A program made the position numbers and the translations under genes. A DNA stretch of 64,000 nt from Rhizobium leguminosarum bv. trifolii WSM2297 (lineage in GTDB: Bacteria > Pseudomonadota > Alphaproteobacteria > Rhizobiales > Rhizobiaceae), in NCBI RefSeq assembly GCF_000271845.1, contig NZ_JH719393.1, forward strand, positions 1,270,442-1,334,441, given 5' to 3'. Of this stretch, positions 27,961 through 37,082 are shown in pieces (the stretch's first letter is position 1; every line of letters begins with the position of its first letter). A model generated the notes under the pieces. The model ran no database searches and had not been told where the DNA came from. It was given only the letters and a program-made list of their open reading frames with translations.

Positions 27961-29508
27961 ATGACGGCCATTTCGTTAACGCAGCCGGTGACGGCAGCCG
28001 ACATCATCCGCTTCGAAGGCATCGTCAAGCACTTCGGCGGCGCGCAAGCGCTGGCCGGTGCGTCGCTGATCGTCAGGCGCGGAACCATCCACGGACTTGT
28101 CGGCCAGAATGGCGCCGGCAAGTCGACGCTGATCAAGCTGCTGGCCGGCCTTCACCGGCCGGATGGCGGCCGGATCGAGATCGAAGGACAGGCATTCGAC
28201 CGGTTGACGCCGCATCTCGCCGAAGAGCTCGGCATCCACTTCATTCACCAGGACCGGTTGCTGGTGTCGACCTTCACCGTCGGCGAAGCTCTGTTTCTCG
28301 GCCGGGAACCCAGCATTGCGGGCACGCCGTTTCTCGACCGGCGTCTGATGCAGCGCCGCGCCTCTGCCATTCTCAACGACTATTTCGGCATCCGATTGCC
28401 GAACGCCGCCCTGATCGGCGAATTGTCGACTGCCGAAAAGCAGATCGTCCAGATCACCCGTGCGCTCCTCAATCAGCCCAAGGTGCTCGTCTTCGACGAA
28501 CCGACGGCTGCACTGGTGCGCCGCGAGGCCGATATCCTCTTCCGGCTGATCCGTCGCCTGCGCGACGAAGGCGTCACCATCATCTATATCTCGCATTATC
28601 TCAACGAAATCGAAGAGCTCTGCGACCACGTCACCGTTCTGCGCAACGGACAGGACGTTGGCTCCGTGCCGATCGGCGAGACCTCTGCCGCAGCGATTGC
28701 CCGGCTGATGGTCGAACGCGGCATCAAGGACATGTTTCCGAAGCCTGAAGTCACCCCGGGCGAAGAAATCCTGAAGGTCGAGCAGCTGTCGGCGCCGGGA
28801 AAATACAGCCACATCAGTTTCACGCTCCGCCGCGGCGAGGTGCTCGGACTCACCGGCCTGCTCGGCTCCGGCGCCAAGGAGCTGGTGCGCACCCTCTTCG
28901 GTCTGGAGACACCAGCGTCCGGCCGCATCGAGATCAACGGCAAACCTGTCCGTTTTGCCAATCCGAGGCAGGCTGCCGGCCACGAGATCGCGCTGGTGCC
29001 GGAAGATCGACGTCGCCACGGCGTCGCACTCGACCTCAGCGTTGGAGAAAATACCAGCCTTTCCAGCCTTGGCCGCTTCACGCGGTTCGGCTTTCTCGAT
29101 CGCAAACGCGAGCGGCGCGAGGTCGATGCCCTGATCACCCGGCTTCAGGTGAAAACCAACGGACGCGACGCTTTGCTGCGCACGCTTTCAGGCGGCAACC
29201 AGCAGAAGGTGGCCATCGCCAAATGGCTGAGCCGCCATTCGGAGGTCTATCTCCTCGACGAGCCGACGGTCGGCGTCGATATCGGCTCCAAGGTCGAGAT
29301 CTATACGCTGATCGGCGAACTCGCGGCGCGCGGCGCCGGCGTCATCGTGCTGTCTTCGGATCTGCCCGAACTCGTCGGCATCACCGATCGCATCCTGGTG
29401 CTCTTCCGCGGGCGCGTGGTGCGGGAATTCATCTCGTCGGAGACCACTGCGGATGCCGTGCTGGCTCAATCGACGGGATCATCGGAGAGACAACGCCATG
29501 TCGGCTGA
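27961..29508 (+). CDS. Ribose-type sugar ABC importer ATPase with two nucleotide-binding domains
   Basis: A 515-residue RbsA-like protein with two ATPase domains. The first has an intact Walker A (GQNGAGKST) and Walker B (VLVFDEPTAAL); its signature region reads IGELSTAEKQIVQITRAL. The second has a degenerate Walker A (GLLGSGAKELVR), as is normal in this family, followed by LSGGNQQKVAIAKWL and VYLLDEPTVGVD. ATG at 27961 is preceded by GGAGAG. Its end overlaps the next permease start by 11 bases, so the two are coupled. Confidence 0.88.
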   Translation: MTAISLTQPVTAADIIRFEGIVKHFGGAQALAGASLIVRRGTIHGLVGQNGAGKSTLIKLLAGLHRPDGGRIEIEGQAFDRLTPHLAEELGIHFIHQDRLLVSTFTVGEALFLGREPSIAGTPFLDRRLMQRRASAILNDYFGIRLPNAALIGELSTAEKQIVQITRALLNQPKVLVFDEPTAALVRREADILFRLIRRLRDEGVTIIYISHYLNEIEELCDHVTVLRNGQDVGSVPIGETSAAAIARLMVERGIKDMFPKPEVTPGEEILKVEQLSAPGKYSHISFTLRRGEVLGLTGLLGSGAKELVRTLFGLETPASGRIEINGKPVRFANPRQAAGHEIALVPEDRRRHGVALDLSVGENTSLSSLGRFTRFGFLDRKRERREVDALITRLQVKTNGRDALLRTLSGGNQQKVAIAKWLSRHSEVYLLDEPTVGVDIGSKVEIYTLIGELAARGAGVIVLSSDLPELVGITDRILVLFRGRVVREFISSETTADAVLAQSTGSSERQRHVG

Positions 29509-30517
29509 AGTGGAATTTGCGCCTTCCGGCTTTTCAGCCGCAGAACCGCCTCACCGCCCGGCCGGCAATATTGGCGCGACGGCATTGCGTTTCGGATCGC
29601 TGGTCACCTTTGCCGTCATCCTCATCATCTTCTCGCTGACCGCACCCTATTTCCTCAGCATCGGCAATATCGGCAATGTGCTCGGTCAATCCGCCATCTC
29701 GGGCGTGTTGGCCATCGGGCTGACGGTCGTGCTGATTGCCGGCGGCTCCAATGTCGTCACCGGTGGTATCGATCTGTCGGTGGCCGCCAATATGGGCCTC
29801 AGCGCCGCCGTCTATGCGAGCGTGATGCAACTCGGCTATGGCGATGTGACAGCAATTGCAGCGGCGATCCTGACCGGCACACTGATCGGCACGGTCAATG
29901 CCATTGCCGTCGTCTATGCCGGCATCGTGCCGCTGCTCGCCACGCTCGCCGTGATGAATATCGTCGCTGGCCTTGAATTGGTGCTGACCGGAAATACCGT
30001 CCTGCCCGCCTCCACGCCCTTCCTCTCCTTGCTTTCGGCCTCGGACGCTTTCGGCATTCCTGTTCTCGCCTATGTGCTCCTGGGTTTCACGGCGATCACA
30101 GCAGCGGTCGTCCAGCACACCCCGCTCGGCCTGCGCCTTTATGCCGTCGGTGAGTTTCCGGACGCGGCGCGAGCGGCCGGTCTGCCGCTTCGCCGCCTGC
30201 TCGCCGGCGCCTTCGTCGCCAGCGGCGTCACCGGTGGCATCGCCGGTATCCTCTCCGTTTCCTATCTGAGCGGCAGCACGACCGGCTCCGGCGAGATGCT
30301 GTTGCCCGTCGTCGTGACCGCCCTGCTCGGCTCGGTCTTTTCGCGCCGGCTGGTTCCGACGGTCCCCGGGACGCTGCTGTCAGCTCTGCTGGTCGGCTTC
30401 CTCATCAACGGTTTCCAGCTGCTGAACATTTCGAGCACGCTGGTCAGCGGTGTCCAGGGCGTGCTTATTCTGATCGTGGTCTCCGCGACCACGCTGTTGC
30501 GCCGACAGGAGGCCTGA
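29498..30517 (+). CDS. Ribose-type sugar ABC importer permease (first)
   Basis: A 339-residue BPD_transp_2 membrane protein with eight to ten helices. The hallmark GGIDLSVAANMGLSAAVYA follows the third helix and the late QHTPLGLRLYAVGEFPDAARAAGL segment carries the conserved glycine-rich ATPase-contacting loop. GGAGAG precedes the ATG at 29498, inside the end of the ATPase gene. A second, different permease follows two bases later, so the pore is probably a heterodimer. Confidence 0.87.
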   Translation: MSAEVEFAPSGFSAAEPPHRPAGNIGATALRFGSLVTFAVILIIFSLTAPYFLSIGNIGNVLGQSAISGVLAIGLTVVLIAGGSNVVTGGIDLSVAANMGLSAAVYASVMQLGYGDVTAIAAAILTGTLIGTVNAIAVVYAGIVPLLATLAVMNIVAGLELVLTGNTVLPASTPFLSLLSASDAFGIPVLAYVLLGFTAITAAVVQHTPLGLRLYAVGEFPDAARAAGLPLRRLLAGAFVASGVTGGIAGILSVSYLSGSTTGSGEMLLPVVVTALLGSVFSRRLVPTVPGTLLSALLVGFLINGFQLLNISSTLVSGVQGVLILIVVSATTLLRRQEA

Positions 30518-30519
30518 TC

Positions 30520-31521
30520 ATGTCGCTCCAGACCCCGAGCCCCGCATCCATCGGCTTGCCGCGTCTTATCGCCGGCGGCCTGGTGCGCTATGGGCTGATC
30601 CTGGCTTTGGTCGCGGTCTTTGCCGCCTTTTCCGTGGCAACGCCGACCTTCATGACGCCTGCGAACCTGCAAAGCATCCTGGTCAATAATTTCACGCTGC
30701 TTGCCATCGTGTCTATCGCCATGACCTTTGCCGTCGCATCGGGTGGCATCGATCTCTCGGTGGGAACCGCGATGGATTTTGCCAGTTTCGCCTTCGTCTC
30801 GCTGGTGCTTGCCGGCCAGCCGGTGGCGATCGCCGCACTCGCGGGGCTGGCGGCCGGGGCGTTCGTCGGCGCCTTCAACGCGCTTTTGATTTCCGGGATC
30901 GGCGTGTCGCCATTCCTCGCCACGCTCGGCACGCTGTTCATCGGCCGCAGCGTCCAGCAATTGCTGACCAATGGCGGCAATCCGGTCTATCTTCCGCCGA
31001 ACGGCGTGCCGGAAGCCTTCCGTTTTCTCGGCCACGGCGCCATCGCCGGCTTTCCGGTGCCGCTTGCCGTTGCTACTGTCGTCATCACCGCCGCCGCGGT
31101 CGTTTTTGCCCGCACCCGGTTCGGCCGCGTCATTCTGTCGATCGGCATCCAGCCGGGCGTCGTGCGCTATTCCGGCATTGCCGCACCAGCCCATGTCGCC
31201 GTGACCTTCATTCTGGTCGGGTTGATCGCGGCAATCGCCGGCCTGATCCTGACTGCGACGGTCACCACCTACATCCCCTCCTCGGGCAATGCCTTTCTGC
31301 TGAACGCCATCGGCGCCACCTTCATCGGCACGACGCTCAGCCCACTCGGGCGGCCGAACGTCGGCGGGACCGTTCTCGGCGCGCTGCTGCTCAGCATCGT
31401 CGCCAACGGGCTGCTGCTCACCGATCTGAACTTCTACTGGCAGCAGGTCGGCACGGGAACACTGATCTTCGCCGTGCTCGCGCTGAGCTTCCTCAACAGG
31501 AAGGCCGCCGGCAGCGCATAA
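30520..31521 (+). CDS. Ribose-type sugar ABC importer permease (second)
   Basis: A 333-residue BPD_transp_2 protein. The hallmark ASGGIDLSVGTAMDFASFAF is present, and the late loop reads ARTRFGRVILSIGIQPGVVRYSGIAA. About ten hydrophobic helices span the length. The ATG follows the first permease stop by two bases, with AGGAGGCC just upstream. It ends the importer operon and is convergent with glpK, with only 25 bp between the stops and no clear terminator. Confidence 0.87.
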   Translation: MSLQTPSPASIGLPRLIAGGLVRYGLILALVAVFAAFSVATPTFMTPANLQSILVNNFTLLAIVSIAMTFAVASGGIDLSVGTAMDFASFAFVSLVLAGQPVAIAALAGLAAGAFVGAFNALLISGIGVSPFLATLGTLFIGRSVQQLLTNGGNPVYLPPNGVPEAFRFLGHGAIAGFPVPLAVATVVITAAAVVFARTRFGRVILSIGIQPGVVRYSGIAAPAHVAVTFILVGLIAAIAGLILTATVTTYIPSSGNAFLLNAIGATFIGTTLSPLGRPNVGGTVLGALLLSIVANGLLLTDLNFYWQQVGTGTLIFAVLALSFLNRKAAGSA

Positions 31522-31546
31522 GAGGAAGCCGTAGCGAGGATACGTG

Positions 31547-33049
31547 TCAGCCCACTGAGGCGTCGGAAATCATTCGCGAGACGGCATTCTTCCAGCCGAT
31601 GATTTTCGCCTGGCGCTCGGTCTCCTCCATCGAGGGACTGAAGCGGCGGTCGCAGGCCCAGGCTTTGGCGAAATCCTGCTTGCCGGGCCAGATGCCGGCT
31701 TTCGAGCCGGCAAGCCAGGCGGCTCCCAGCGCCGTCGTCTCGCGGATCGCCGAGCGGTCGACGGGATTTCCGGTCATGTCGGCCAGGCACTGCATCGTCC
31801 AGTCAGAAGCCGCCATACCGCCATCGACGCGCAGCACGGTTTCCAGCTGGTTGACGCCCCAGTCCTTCTTCATCGCCACCAGCAGGTCGAGCGTCTGATA
31901 GGCGACGGATTCGAGCACGGCGCGGGCAAATTCCGCCGGCCCGCTGTTTCTAGTCAGGCCGAAGATCGCGCCGCGTGCAGCCGGATCCCAATAGGGCGCG
32001 CCAAGGCCGGTGAAGGCCGGGACGATATAGACCTGCTGTTCGGGATCGGCCTTGGCCGCAAGCACCCCAGCCTGCGACGCCTGATCGATGATGCCGAGGC
32101 CGTCGCGCAGCCATTGCACTGCGGCACCGGCGATAAAGATCGAACCCTCGAGCGCATAGGTCGTCTCGCCGTCGAGGCGGCAGGCAATGGTCGTCAGCAT
32201 CCGGTTGGAGGAGGAAACACGGTCCTTGCCAGTGTTCAAGAGGGCGAAGCAGCCGGTGCCATAAGTGGATTTCATCATGCCGGGATCGAAGCAGGCATTG
32301 CCGACGGCGGCCGCCTGCTGGTCACCGGCAACGCCGAGGATCGGAAGCTCGGCACCCAGCAGAGCCTTGTCAACGCGGCCGAAATCGTCGGCGCATTCCT
32401 TGACCTCCGGAAGCATGGCAGAAGGAATGCCAAGAATGCCGAGAAGCTCTTCGTCCCAGGCGCCGTCATCGATGTTGTAGAGCAGCGTTCGCGAAGCATT
32501 GGTCGCATCGGTGGCATGCACGCGACCATCCGTCAGCCTGTAGATCAGCCAGCTGTCGATCGTGCCGAAGCAGACCTCGCCCGCCTCTGCCTTCTCCCGC
32601 AGGCCTCCTACATTGTCGAGCAGCCAGCGCAGCTTGGTTCCGGAGAAGTAGGGATCGAGCAGCAGGCCGGTCTTGGCGCTGAACAGCTTCTCATATCCGT
32701 CGGCCTTCAGACTCTCGCACATTTCGGCCGTGCGCCTATCCTGCCAGACGATCGCGCGGTGAAGCGGCGTTCCTGAGCTGCGGTCCCAGACGACAGCTGT
32801 TTCGCGCTGATTGGTGATGCCGATCGCGGCAATGTCGGCGGCATCAAGACCGGCGTCAGTGATCGCCTTGCGCGCAGTGTCGACAACCGACTGCCAGATT
32901 TCGGCGGCGTCATGTTCAACCCATCCGGGCTGCGGATAATATTGGGTGATCTCCGTCTGCGCCGAGCCGGCCATTTTCATGTCACCATCGAAAATGATCG
33001 CGCGCGACGACGTCGTGCCCTGGTCGATTGAAAGAATATAGCCGCTCAT
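31547..33049 (-). CDS. glpK: Glycerol kinase
   Basis: A 500-residue FGGY-family kinase that phosphorylates glycerol to sn-glycerol 3-phosphate. The ATP-binding [15 protein letters not shown] is at 6-20; [26 protein letters not shown] and [20 protein letters not shown] are glycerol-kinase signatures, and [12 protein letters not shown] holds the second phosphate site. Length equals the E. coli enzyme. It is the last gene of the glycerol operon, 152 bp after the binding-protein gene, a gap that contains a strong hairpin. Glycerol brought in by GlpSTPQUV is trapped by this enzyme and passed to GlpD. Confidence 0.93.
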   Translation of the reverse strand: MSGYILSIDQGTTSSRAIIFDGDMKMAGSAQTEITQYYPQPGWVEHDAAEIWQSVVDTARKAITDAGLDAADIAAIGITNQRETAVVWDRSSGTPLHRAIVWQDRRTAEMCESLKADGYEKLFSAKTGLLLDPYFSGTKLRWLLDNVGGLREKAEAGEVCFGTIDSWLIYRLTDGRVHATDATNASRTLLYNIDDGAWDEELLGILGIPSAMLPEVKECADDFGRVDKALLGAELPILGVAGDQQAAAVGNACFDPGMMKSTYGTGCFALLNTGKDRVSSSNRMLTTIACRLDGETTYALEGSIFIAGAAVQWLRDGLGIIDQASQAGVLAAKADPEQQVYIVPAFTGLGAPYWDPAARGAIFGLTRNSGPAEFARAVLESVAYQTLDLLVAMKKDWGVNQLETVLRVDGGMAASDWTMQCLADMTGNPVDRSAIRETTALGAAWLAGSKAGIWPGKQDFAKAWACDRRFSPSMEETERQAKIIGWKNAVSRMISDASVG

Positions 33050-33132
33050 ATCCGTCTCCGGCTCGCACGAAATCGCTCAGCCTGCAGTTGGTCGGCAGGA
33101 CTCGGACGTTTCATGAGAGAAAGATTGTGGGT

Positions 33133-33155
33133 GCCACCGGCTGGATGCCGGTGGC
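33133..33155 (-). terminator. Strong 9-bp hairpin between glpV and glpK
   Basis: GCCACCGGC (33133-33141) and GCCGGTGGC (33147-33155) pair perfectly around a five-base loop. It lies in the 152-bp gap after the glpV stop. There is no U run, so it is more likely a 3'-end stabilising or attenuating hairpin than a full terminator, letting the binding protein be made in excess over the kinase. Confidence 0.55.
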
Positions 33156-33201
33156 TAGATGTGGTGGCCGGAAGTCTCGTTGCCTCCGGCCAAGGTCCGC
33201 C

Positions 33202-34926
33202 TTACTTCGACTGCCAGCTCTTGACGAGTTCGTCGTAGTTGACCGTGACCGGCTTTTCCTTCTCGTTCTCGATCTTCAGCTGCGGCGCAAGATTGCCCTT
33301 TGCAACAGCATCCTTGTTCCAGTAGTCGAGATCATGCTCTTCGGCGAGTTTCGGTCCGATATCGCCCTGGACGCCCGATTTCTCGATGCGACCCATGACC
33401 TTCTCCTGCTCGCCGCAAAGAGAATCCATGGCTTCCTGCGGCGTCTTGGCGCCGGCAGCGGCGTCACCGATAGCCTGCCACCAAAGCTGAGCCAGCTTCG
33501 GATAATCGGGAACGTTGGTGCCGGTTGGCGACCACTGAACACGAGCCGGCGAACGATAGAACTCGATCAGACCGCCGAGCTTCGGAGCGCGCTCCGTAAA
33601 GCTCTTGTCGCGAATGGTGGATTCGCGGATGAAGGTAAGACCGAGCTGGCTCTTCTTCACGTCGACCGTCTTGGAAGTCACGAACTGTGCATAGAGCCAG
33701 GCGGCTTTCGCGCGATCCGTCGGCGTCGATTTCATCAGCGTCCAGGAACCGACGTCCTGATAACCGAGCTTCATGCCGTCTTTCCAGTAAACGCCATGCG
33801 GGCTCGGCGCCATGCGCCATTTCGGCGTCCCGTCTTCATTCATGACAGGCAGGCCAGGCTTGACCATGTCTGCGGTAAATGCGGTGTACCAGAAGATTTG
33901 CTGCGCGACGTTACCCTGTGCCGGCACCGGACCGGATTCCGAGAAGGTCATGCCCTGAGCTTCCGGCGGAGCATAGGCCTTCAACCAATCGAGATACTTC
34001 TGGATCGAGTAGACGGACGCTGGGCCGTTGGTGTCACCACCACGGGCAACGCATGATCCGACCGGGCGCGACTTCTCGTCGACCTTGATGCCCCATTCAT
34101 CGACCGGAAGACCGTTCGGCAGGCCCTTGTCGCCGTTGCCGGCCATCGACAACCAGGCATCGGTGAAGCGCCAGCCGAGCGACGGGTCCTTCTTGCCGTA
34201 GTCCATATGGCCGAAGACCTTCTTGCCGTTCACATCGCGGCCGGTAAAGAATTCGGCAATGTCCTCATAGGCCGACCAGTTGACCGGAACGCCGAGATCG
34301 TAGCCGTATTTTGCCTTGAAATCGGCCTTGTTCTTCTCGTCGTTGAACCAGTCGTAGCGGAACCAGTAGAGGTTGGCGAACTGCTGGTCGGGAAGTTGAT
34401 AAAGCTTCTTGTCCGGTGCCGTGGTAAACTTGGTGCCAATGAAGTCGTCGATATCGAGGCCGGGGTTGGTAACGTCCTTGCCTTCGCCGGCCATCCAGTC
34501 GGTCAGGTTGCGCACCTGCTGATAACGCCAATGCGTACCGATCAAGTCGGAGTCGTTGACCCAGCCGTCATAAAGGTTCTGACCGGTCTGCATCTGGGTC
34601 TGGATCTTCTCGACAACGTCACCTTCCTGAATGACGTCGTGCGTGACCTTGATCCCGGTGATTGCCGTAAAGGCCGGAGCCAGCACCTGGGACTCGTACT
34701 GGTGAGTGGTCAAGGTTTCAGAAACAACCTTGATGTCCATCCCCTGGAGGGGCTTTGCAGCATCGATGAACCACTGCATTTCCTTTTCCTGGTCAGCGCG
34801 AGAGAGCGTCGACACGTCGCCGATCTCTTTATCCAGGAACGTCTTTGCCTCGTCCATGCCGGCATAGGCCGACCCGGTCATGGCCAGCAGTACCGCTGCT
34901 GTCGTCGTCAATAAATGCCTTCGCAT
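33202..34926 (-). CDS. glpV: Glycerol ABC importer periplasmic binding protein
   Basis: A 574-residue extracellular solute-binding protein, larger than most family-1 proteins. Residues 1-22 are a signal peptide (MRRHLLTTTAAVLLAMTGSAYA). Characteristic segments include TGIKVTHDVIQEGDVVEKIQ and DVGSWTLMKSTPTDRAKAAW. GGGAGGATATC precedes the ATG. Its place in the glpDSTPQUVK order and its size match the GlpV subunit described in R. leguminosarum. It captures glycerol in the periplasm for the GlpPQ pore. Confidence 0.88.
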   Translation of the reverse strand: MRRHLLTTTAAVLLAMTGSAYAGMDEAKTFLDKEIGDVSTLSRADQEKEMQWFIDAAKPLQGMDIKVVSETLTTHQYESQVLAPAFTAITGIKVTHDVIQEGDVVEKIQTQMQTGQNLYDGWVNDSDLIGTHWRYQQVRNLTDWMAGEGKDVTNPGLDIDDFIGTKFTTAPDKKLYQLPDQQFANLYWFRYDWFNDEKNKADFKAKYGYDLGVPVNWSAYEDIAEFFTGRDVNGKKVFGHMDYGKKDPSLGWRFTDAWLSMAGNGDKGLPNGLPVDEWGIKVDEKSRPVGSCVARGGDTNGPASVYSIQKYLDWLKAYAPPEAQGMTFSESGPVPAQGNVAQQIFWYTAFTADMVKPGLPVMNEDGTPKWRMAPSPHGVYWKDGMKLGYQDVGSWTLMKSTPTDRAKAAWLYAQFVTSKTVDVKKSQLGLTFIRESTIRDKSFTERAPKLGGLIEFYRSPARVQWSPTGTNVPDYPKLAQLWWQAIGDAAAGAKTPQEAMDSLCGEQEKVMGRIEKSGVQGDIGPKLAEEHDLDYWNKDAVAKGNLAPQLKIENEKEKPVTVNYDELVKSWQSK

Positions 34927-35004
34927 GATATCCTCCCAGGGTTTGCGATTGCAGTCTTCACGTATCAGGCGGCCAGAAACCCCCGGCCATCTGCATCAGT
35001 TTGC

Positions 35005-35301
35005 TCACACGTAACGGAATACGCCGACGGCGTAGACAACGGAGAGAGCAAGAGCCCACCAGAGGCTTGATCCAACGAGACCGAGCCAGGCAAGATGGAT
35101 AAAGGCGCTGCCGAGCAGCGAAAGGAAAAGCCGGTCCCCGCGCGTCGTCTCGAAGCGCAGGATTCCGATCCGCGGATTGCCGCCCGGCACGGCATACTCC
35201 CATGCCCCCATACCAATCAGCAGCAATACGATGACGATGAAGAAAGCAGCCGTCGGCCACGTCCACGCCATCCATGAAAAATCGGGAAGCGAAAAGCTCA
35301 T
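35005..35301 (-). CDS. glpU: DUF2160 small membrane protein of the glycerol importer
   Basis: A 98-residue membrane protein with three hydrophobic helices (WPTAAFFIVIVLLLIGMGAW, LFLSLLGSAFIHLAWLGLVG, SSLWWALALSVVYAVGVF). The segment GGNPRIGILRFETTRGDRLF between helices one and two is typical of DUF2160. GGAGGGTTTG precedes the ATG at 35299-35301, which overlaps the glpQ stop. It has no known biochemical role, but always accompanies this type of importer; in R. leguminosarum it is called GlpU. Confidence 0.85.
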   Translation of the reverse strand: MSFSLPDFSWMAWTWPTAAFFIVIVLLLIGMGAWEYAVPGGNPRIGILRFETTRGDRLFLSLLGSAFIHLAWLGLVGSSLWWALALSVVYAVGVFRYV

Positions 35302-36212
35302 CAAACCCTCCCCAGGGCGAAGCCCTTGGCGATGTAATTACGCACAAACCAGATCACCAGCGCCCCCGGGATCAAGGTCAGAACACCTGCGGCGGCCAGC
35401 AGACCCCAATCCATGCCGGATGCAGAGACGGTACGGGTCATGGTGGCAGCGATCGGCTTCGCGTCTGTCGTCGTCAGCGTTCGTGCGATCAGCAGCTCGA
35501 CCCAGGAGAACATGAAGCAGAAGAAGCAGGCGACACCTATGCCGCTCGCAATCAGCGGCGTGAATATCTTCAGGAAAAACCGCGGGAACGAGTAGCCATC
35601 GATATAGGCCGTCTCGTCGATTTCCTTCGGCACCCCGGACATGAAGCCTTCAAGGATCCAGACCGCCAGCGGCACGTTGAACAAGCAGTGGGCAAGCGCC
35701 ACCGCGATATGCGTGTCGATCAGTCCAAAGGCCGAGTAGAGCTGGAAGAACGGCAGGGCAAAAACTGCCGGCGGCGCCATCCGGTTCGTCAGCAACCAGA
35801 AGAACAGGTGCTTGTCGCCGAGGAACCGATACCGGGAGAAGGCATAGGCCGCCGGCAGCGCCGCTGCCACCGAGATCACCATGTTCATGACGACATAGGT
35901 GATGGAATTGATATAGCCGGAATACCACGCCTTCTCCGTGAAGATCGTCACGTAATTAGCGATTGTCGGGTTATGAGGATAAAGCGTCAGAGAATTGACG
36001 ATTTCCGCGTTGGTCTTGAAGCTCATGTTGACGAGCCAATAGATCGGCAGCAGGAGCACGATGATATAGATCGTCGGAACCAGCCACCACCACCGCGATT
36101 CCTCGCCGCGCCGGCGCATCAGACGGCTGACTTCATCGGAGGAGAGACCGCTTGCGACACTGGTAACGCCTGAGATCTTTCGGCTCGCTGTCGTTTCGTT
36201 GGAGGCGCTCAT
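35301..36212 (-). CDS. glpQ: Glycerol ABC importer permease (MalG-like)
   Basis: A 303-residue membrane protein of the MalG type. After a cytoplasmic N-terminus with an RRGEESRWWW segment come six helices; the EAA loop reads EIDETAYIDGYSFPRFFLKIFTPLIASG. It pairs with GlpP to form the transmembrane channel. The ATG at 36210-36212 follows the glpP stop by one base. The name follows the R. leguminosarum glycerol importer and should not be confused with the enteric GlpQ phosphodiesterase. Confidence 0.87.
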   Translation of the reverse strand: MSASNETTASRKISGVTSVASGLSSDEVSRLMRRRGEESRWWWLVPTIYIIVLLLPIYWLVNMSFKTNAEIVNSLTLYPHNPTIANYVTIFTEKAWYSGYINSITYVVMNMVISVAAALPAAYAFSRYRFLGDKHLFFWLLTNRMAPPAVFALPFFQLYSAFGLIDTHIAVALAHCLFNVPLAVWILEGFMSGVPKEIDETAYIDGYSFPRFFLKIFTPLIASGIGVACFFCFMFSWVELLIARTLTTTDAKPIAATMTRTVSASGMDWGLLAAAGVLTLIPGALVIWFVRNYIAKGFALGRV

Positions 36213-36213
36213 T

Positions 36214-37080
36214 TCAATTCTCCGCGTCGTGGCTTGTCATGACGGTGTAGAACACCCACGAAAGCAGCAGGATGATCAGGAAATAAATCAGCGACATGGC
36301 AGCGGCCGGACCGAGGTCGAACTGTCCGAGCGCGGTCTTGACCAGATCGATCGACAGGAAAGTGGTCGAGTTGCCCGGACCGCCGCCCGTGACGACAAAC
36401 GGTTCGGTGTAGATCATGAAACTATCCATGAAACGCAGCAGCACGGCGATCAGAAGAACACGCTTCATCTTCGGCAGCTGGATATAGCGGAACACCGCCC
36501 AACGGGACGCACCGTCGATCTTGGCTGCCTGATAAAAAGCATCCGGAATGGAAACGAGGCCGGCATAGCAGAGCAAGACGACCAGGCTCGTCCAGTGCCA
36601 GACATCCATGATGATGATCGTGACCCAGGCGTCGAGCGGATCCTGCACATAGTTGTAATCGAAGCCGATGGCATTGATATAATAGCCGAACAACCCAATG
36701 TCGTTGCGGCCGAACACCTGCCAGATCGTGCCGACAACGTTCCACGGGATCAGCAGTGGCAGTGCCATCAGAACCAGGCACACCGGCACGCCGATGCCTG
36801 ATTTCGGCATGTTGAGCGCAATGAAGATACCGAGCGGAATCTCAAGAGCGAGAATGATCAACGAAAAAATCAGGTTTCGCTGCAGGGCGGCCCAGAACCG
36901 GTCGGAATGCAGGATTTCGGTAAACCAATCCGTTCCGTTCCAGAAGAACTGGTTGTTTCCGAAAGTGTCCTGGACGGAATAATTCACGACCGTCATCAAG
37001 GGAATGACAGCTGAGAACGCCACCAGCACGAGGACCGGCAGAACCAGAAACCAGGCTTTGTTGTTCCAGGTTTTTTCCAT
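36214..37080 (-). CDS. glpP: Glycerol ABC importer permease (MalF-like)
   Basis: A 288-residue membrane protein with six helices. It opens MEKTWNNKAWFLVLPVLVLV, and its EAA loop is IPDAFYQAAKIDGASRWAVFRYIQLPKMKRVLL. I chose the ATG at 37078-37080, preceded by GGGAGG; an in-frame ATG nine codons earlier overlaps glpT and lacks a site. It partners GlpQ in the pore. Here glpP means the permease of the rhizobial operon, not the Bacillus antiterminator. Confidence 0.87.
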   Translation of the reverse strand: MEKTWNNKAWFLVLPVLVLVAFSAVIPLMTVVNYSVQDTFGNNQFFWNGTDWFTEILHSDRFWAALQRNLIFSLIILALEIPLGIFIALNMPKSGIGVPVCLVLMALPLLIPWNVVGTIWQVFGRNDIGLFGYYINAIGFDYNYVQDPLDAWVTIIIMDVWHWTSLVVLLCYAGLVSIPDAFYQAAKIDGASRWAVFRYIQLPKMKRVLLIAVLLRFMDSFMIYTEPFVVTGGGPGNSTTFLSIDLVKTALGQFDLGPAAAMSLIYFLIILLLSWVFYTVMTSHDAEN

Positions 37081-37082
37081 GA

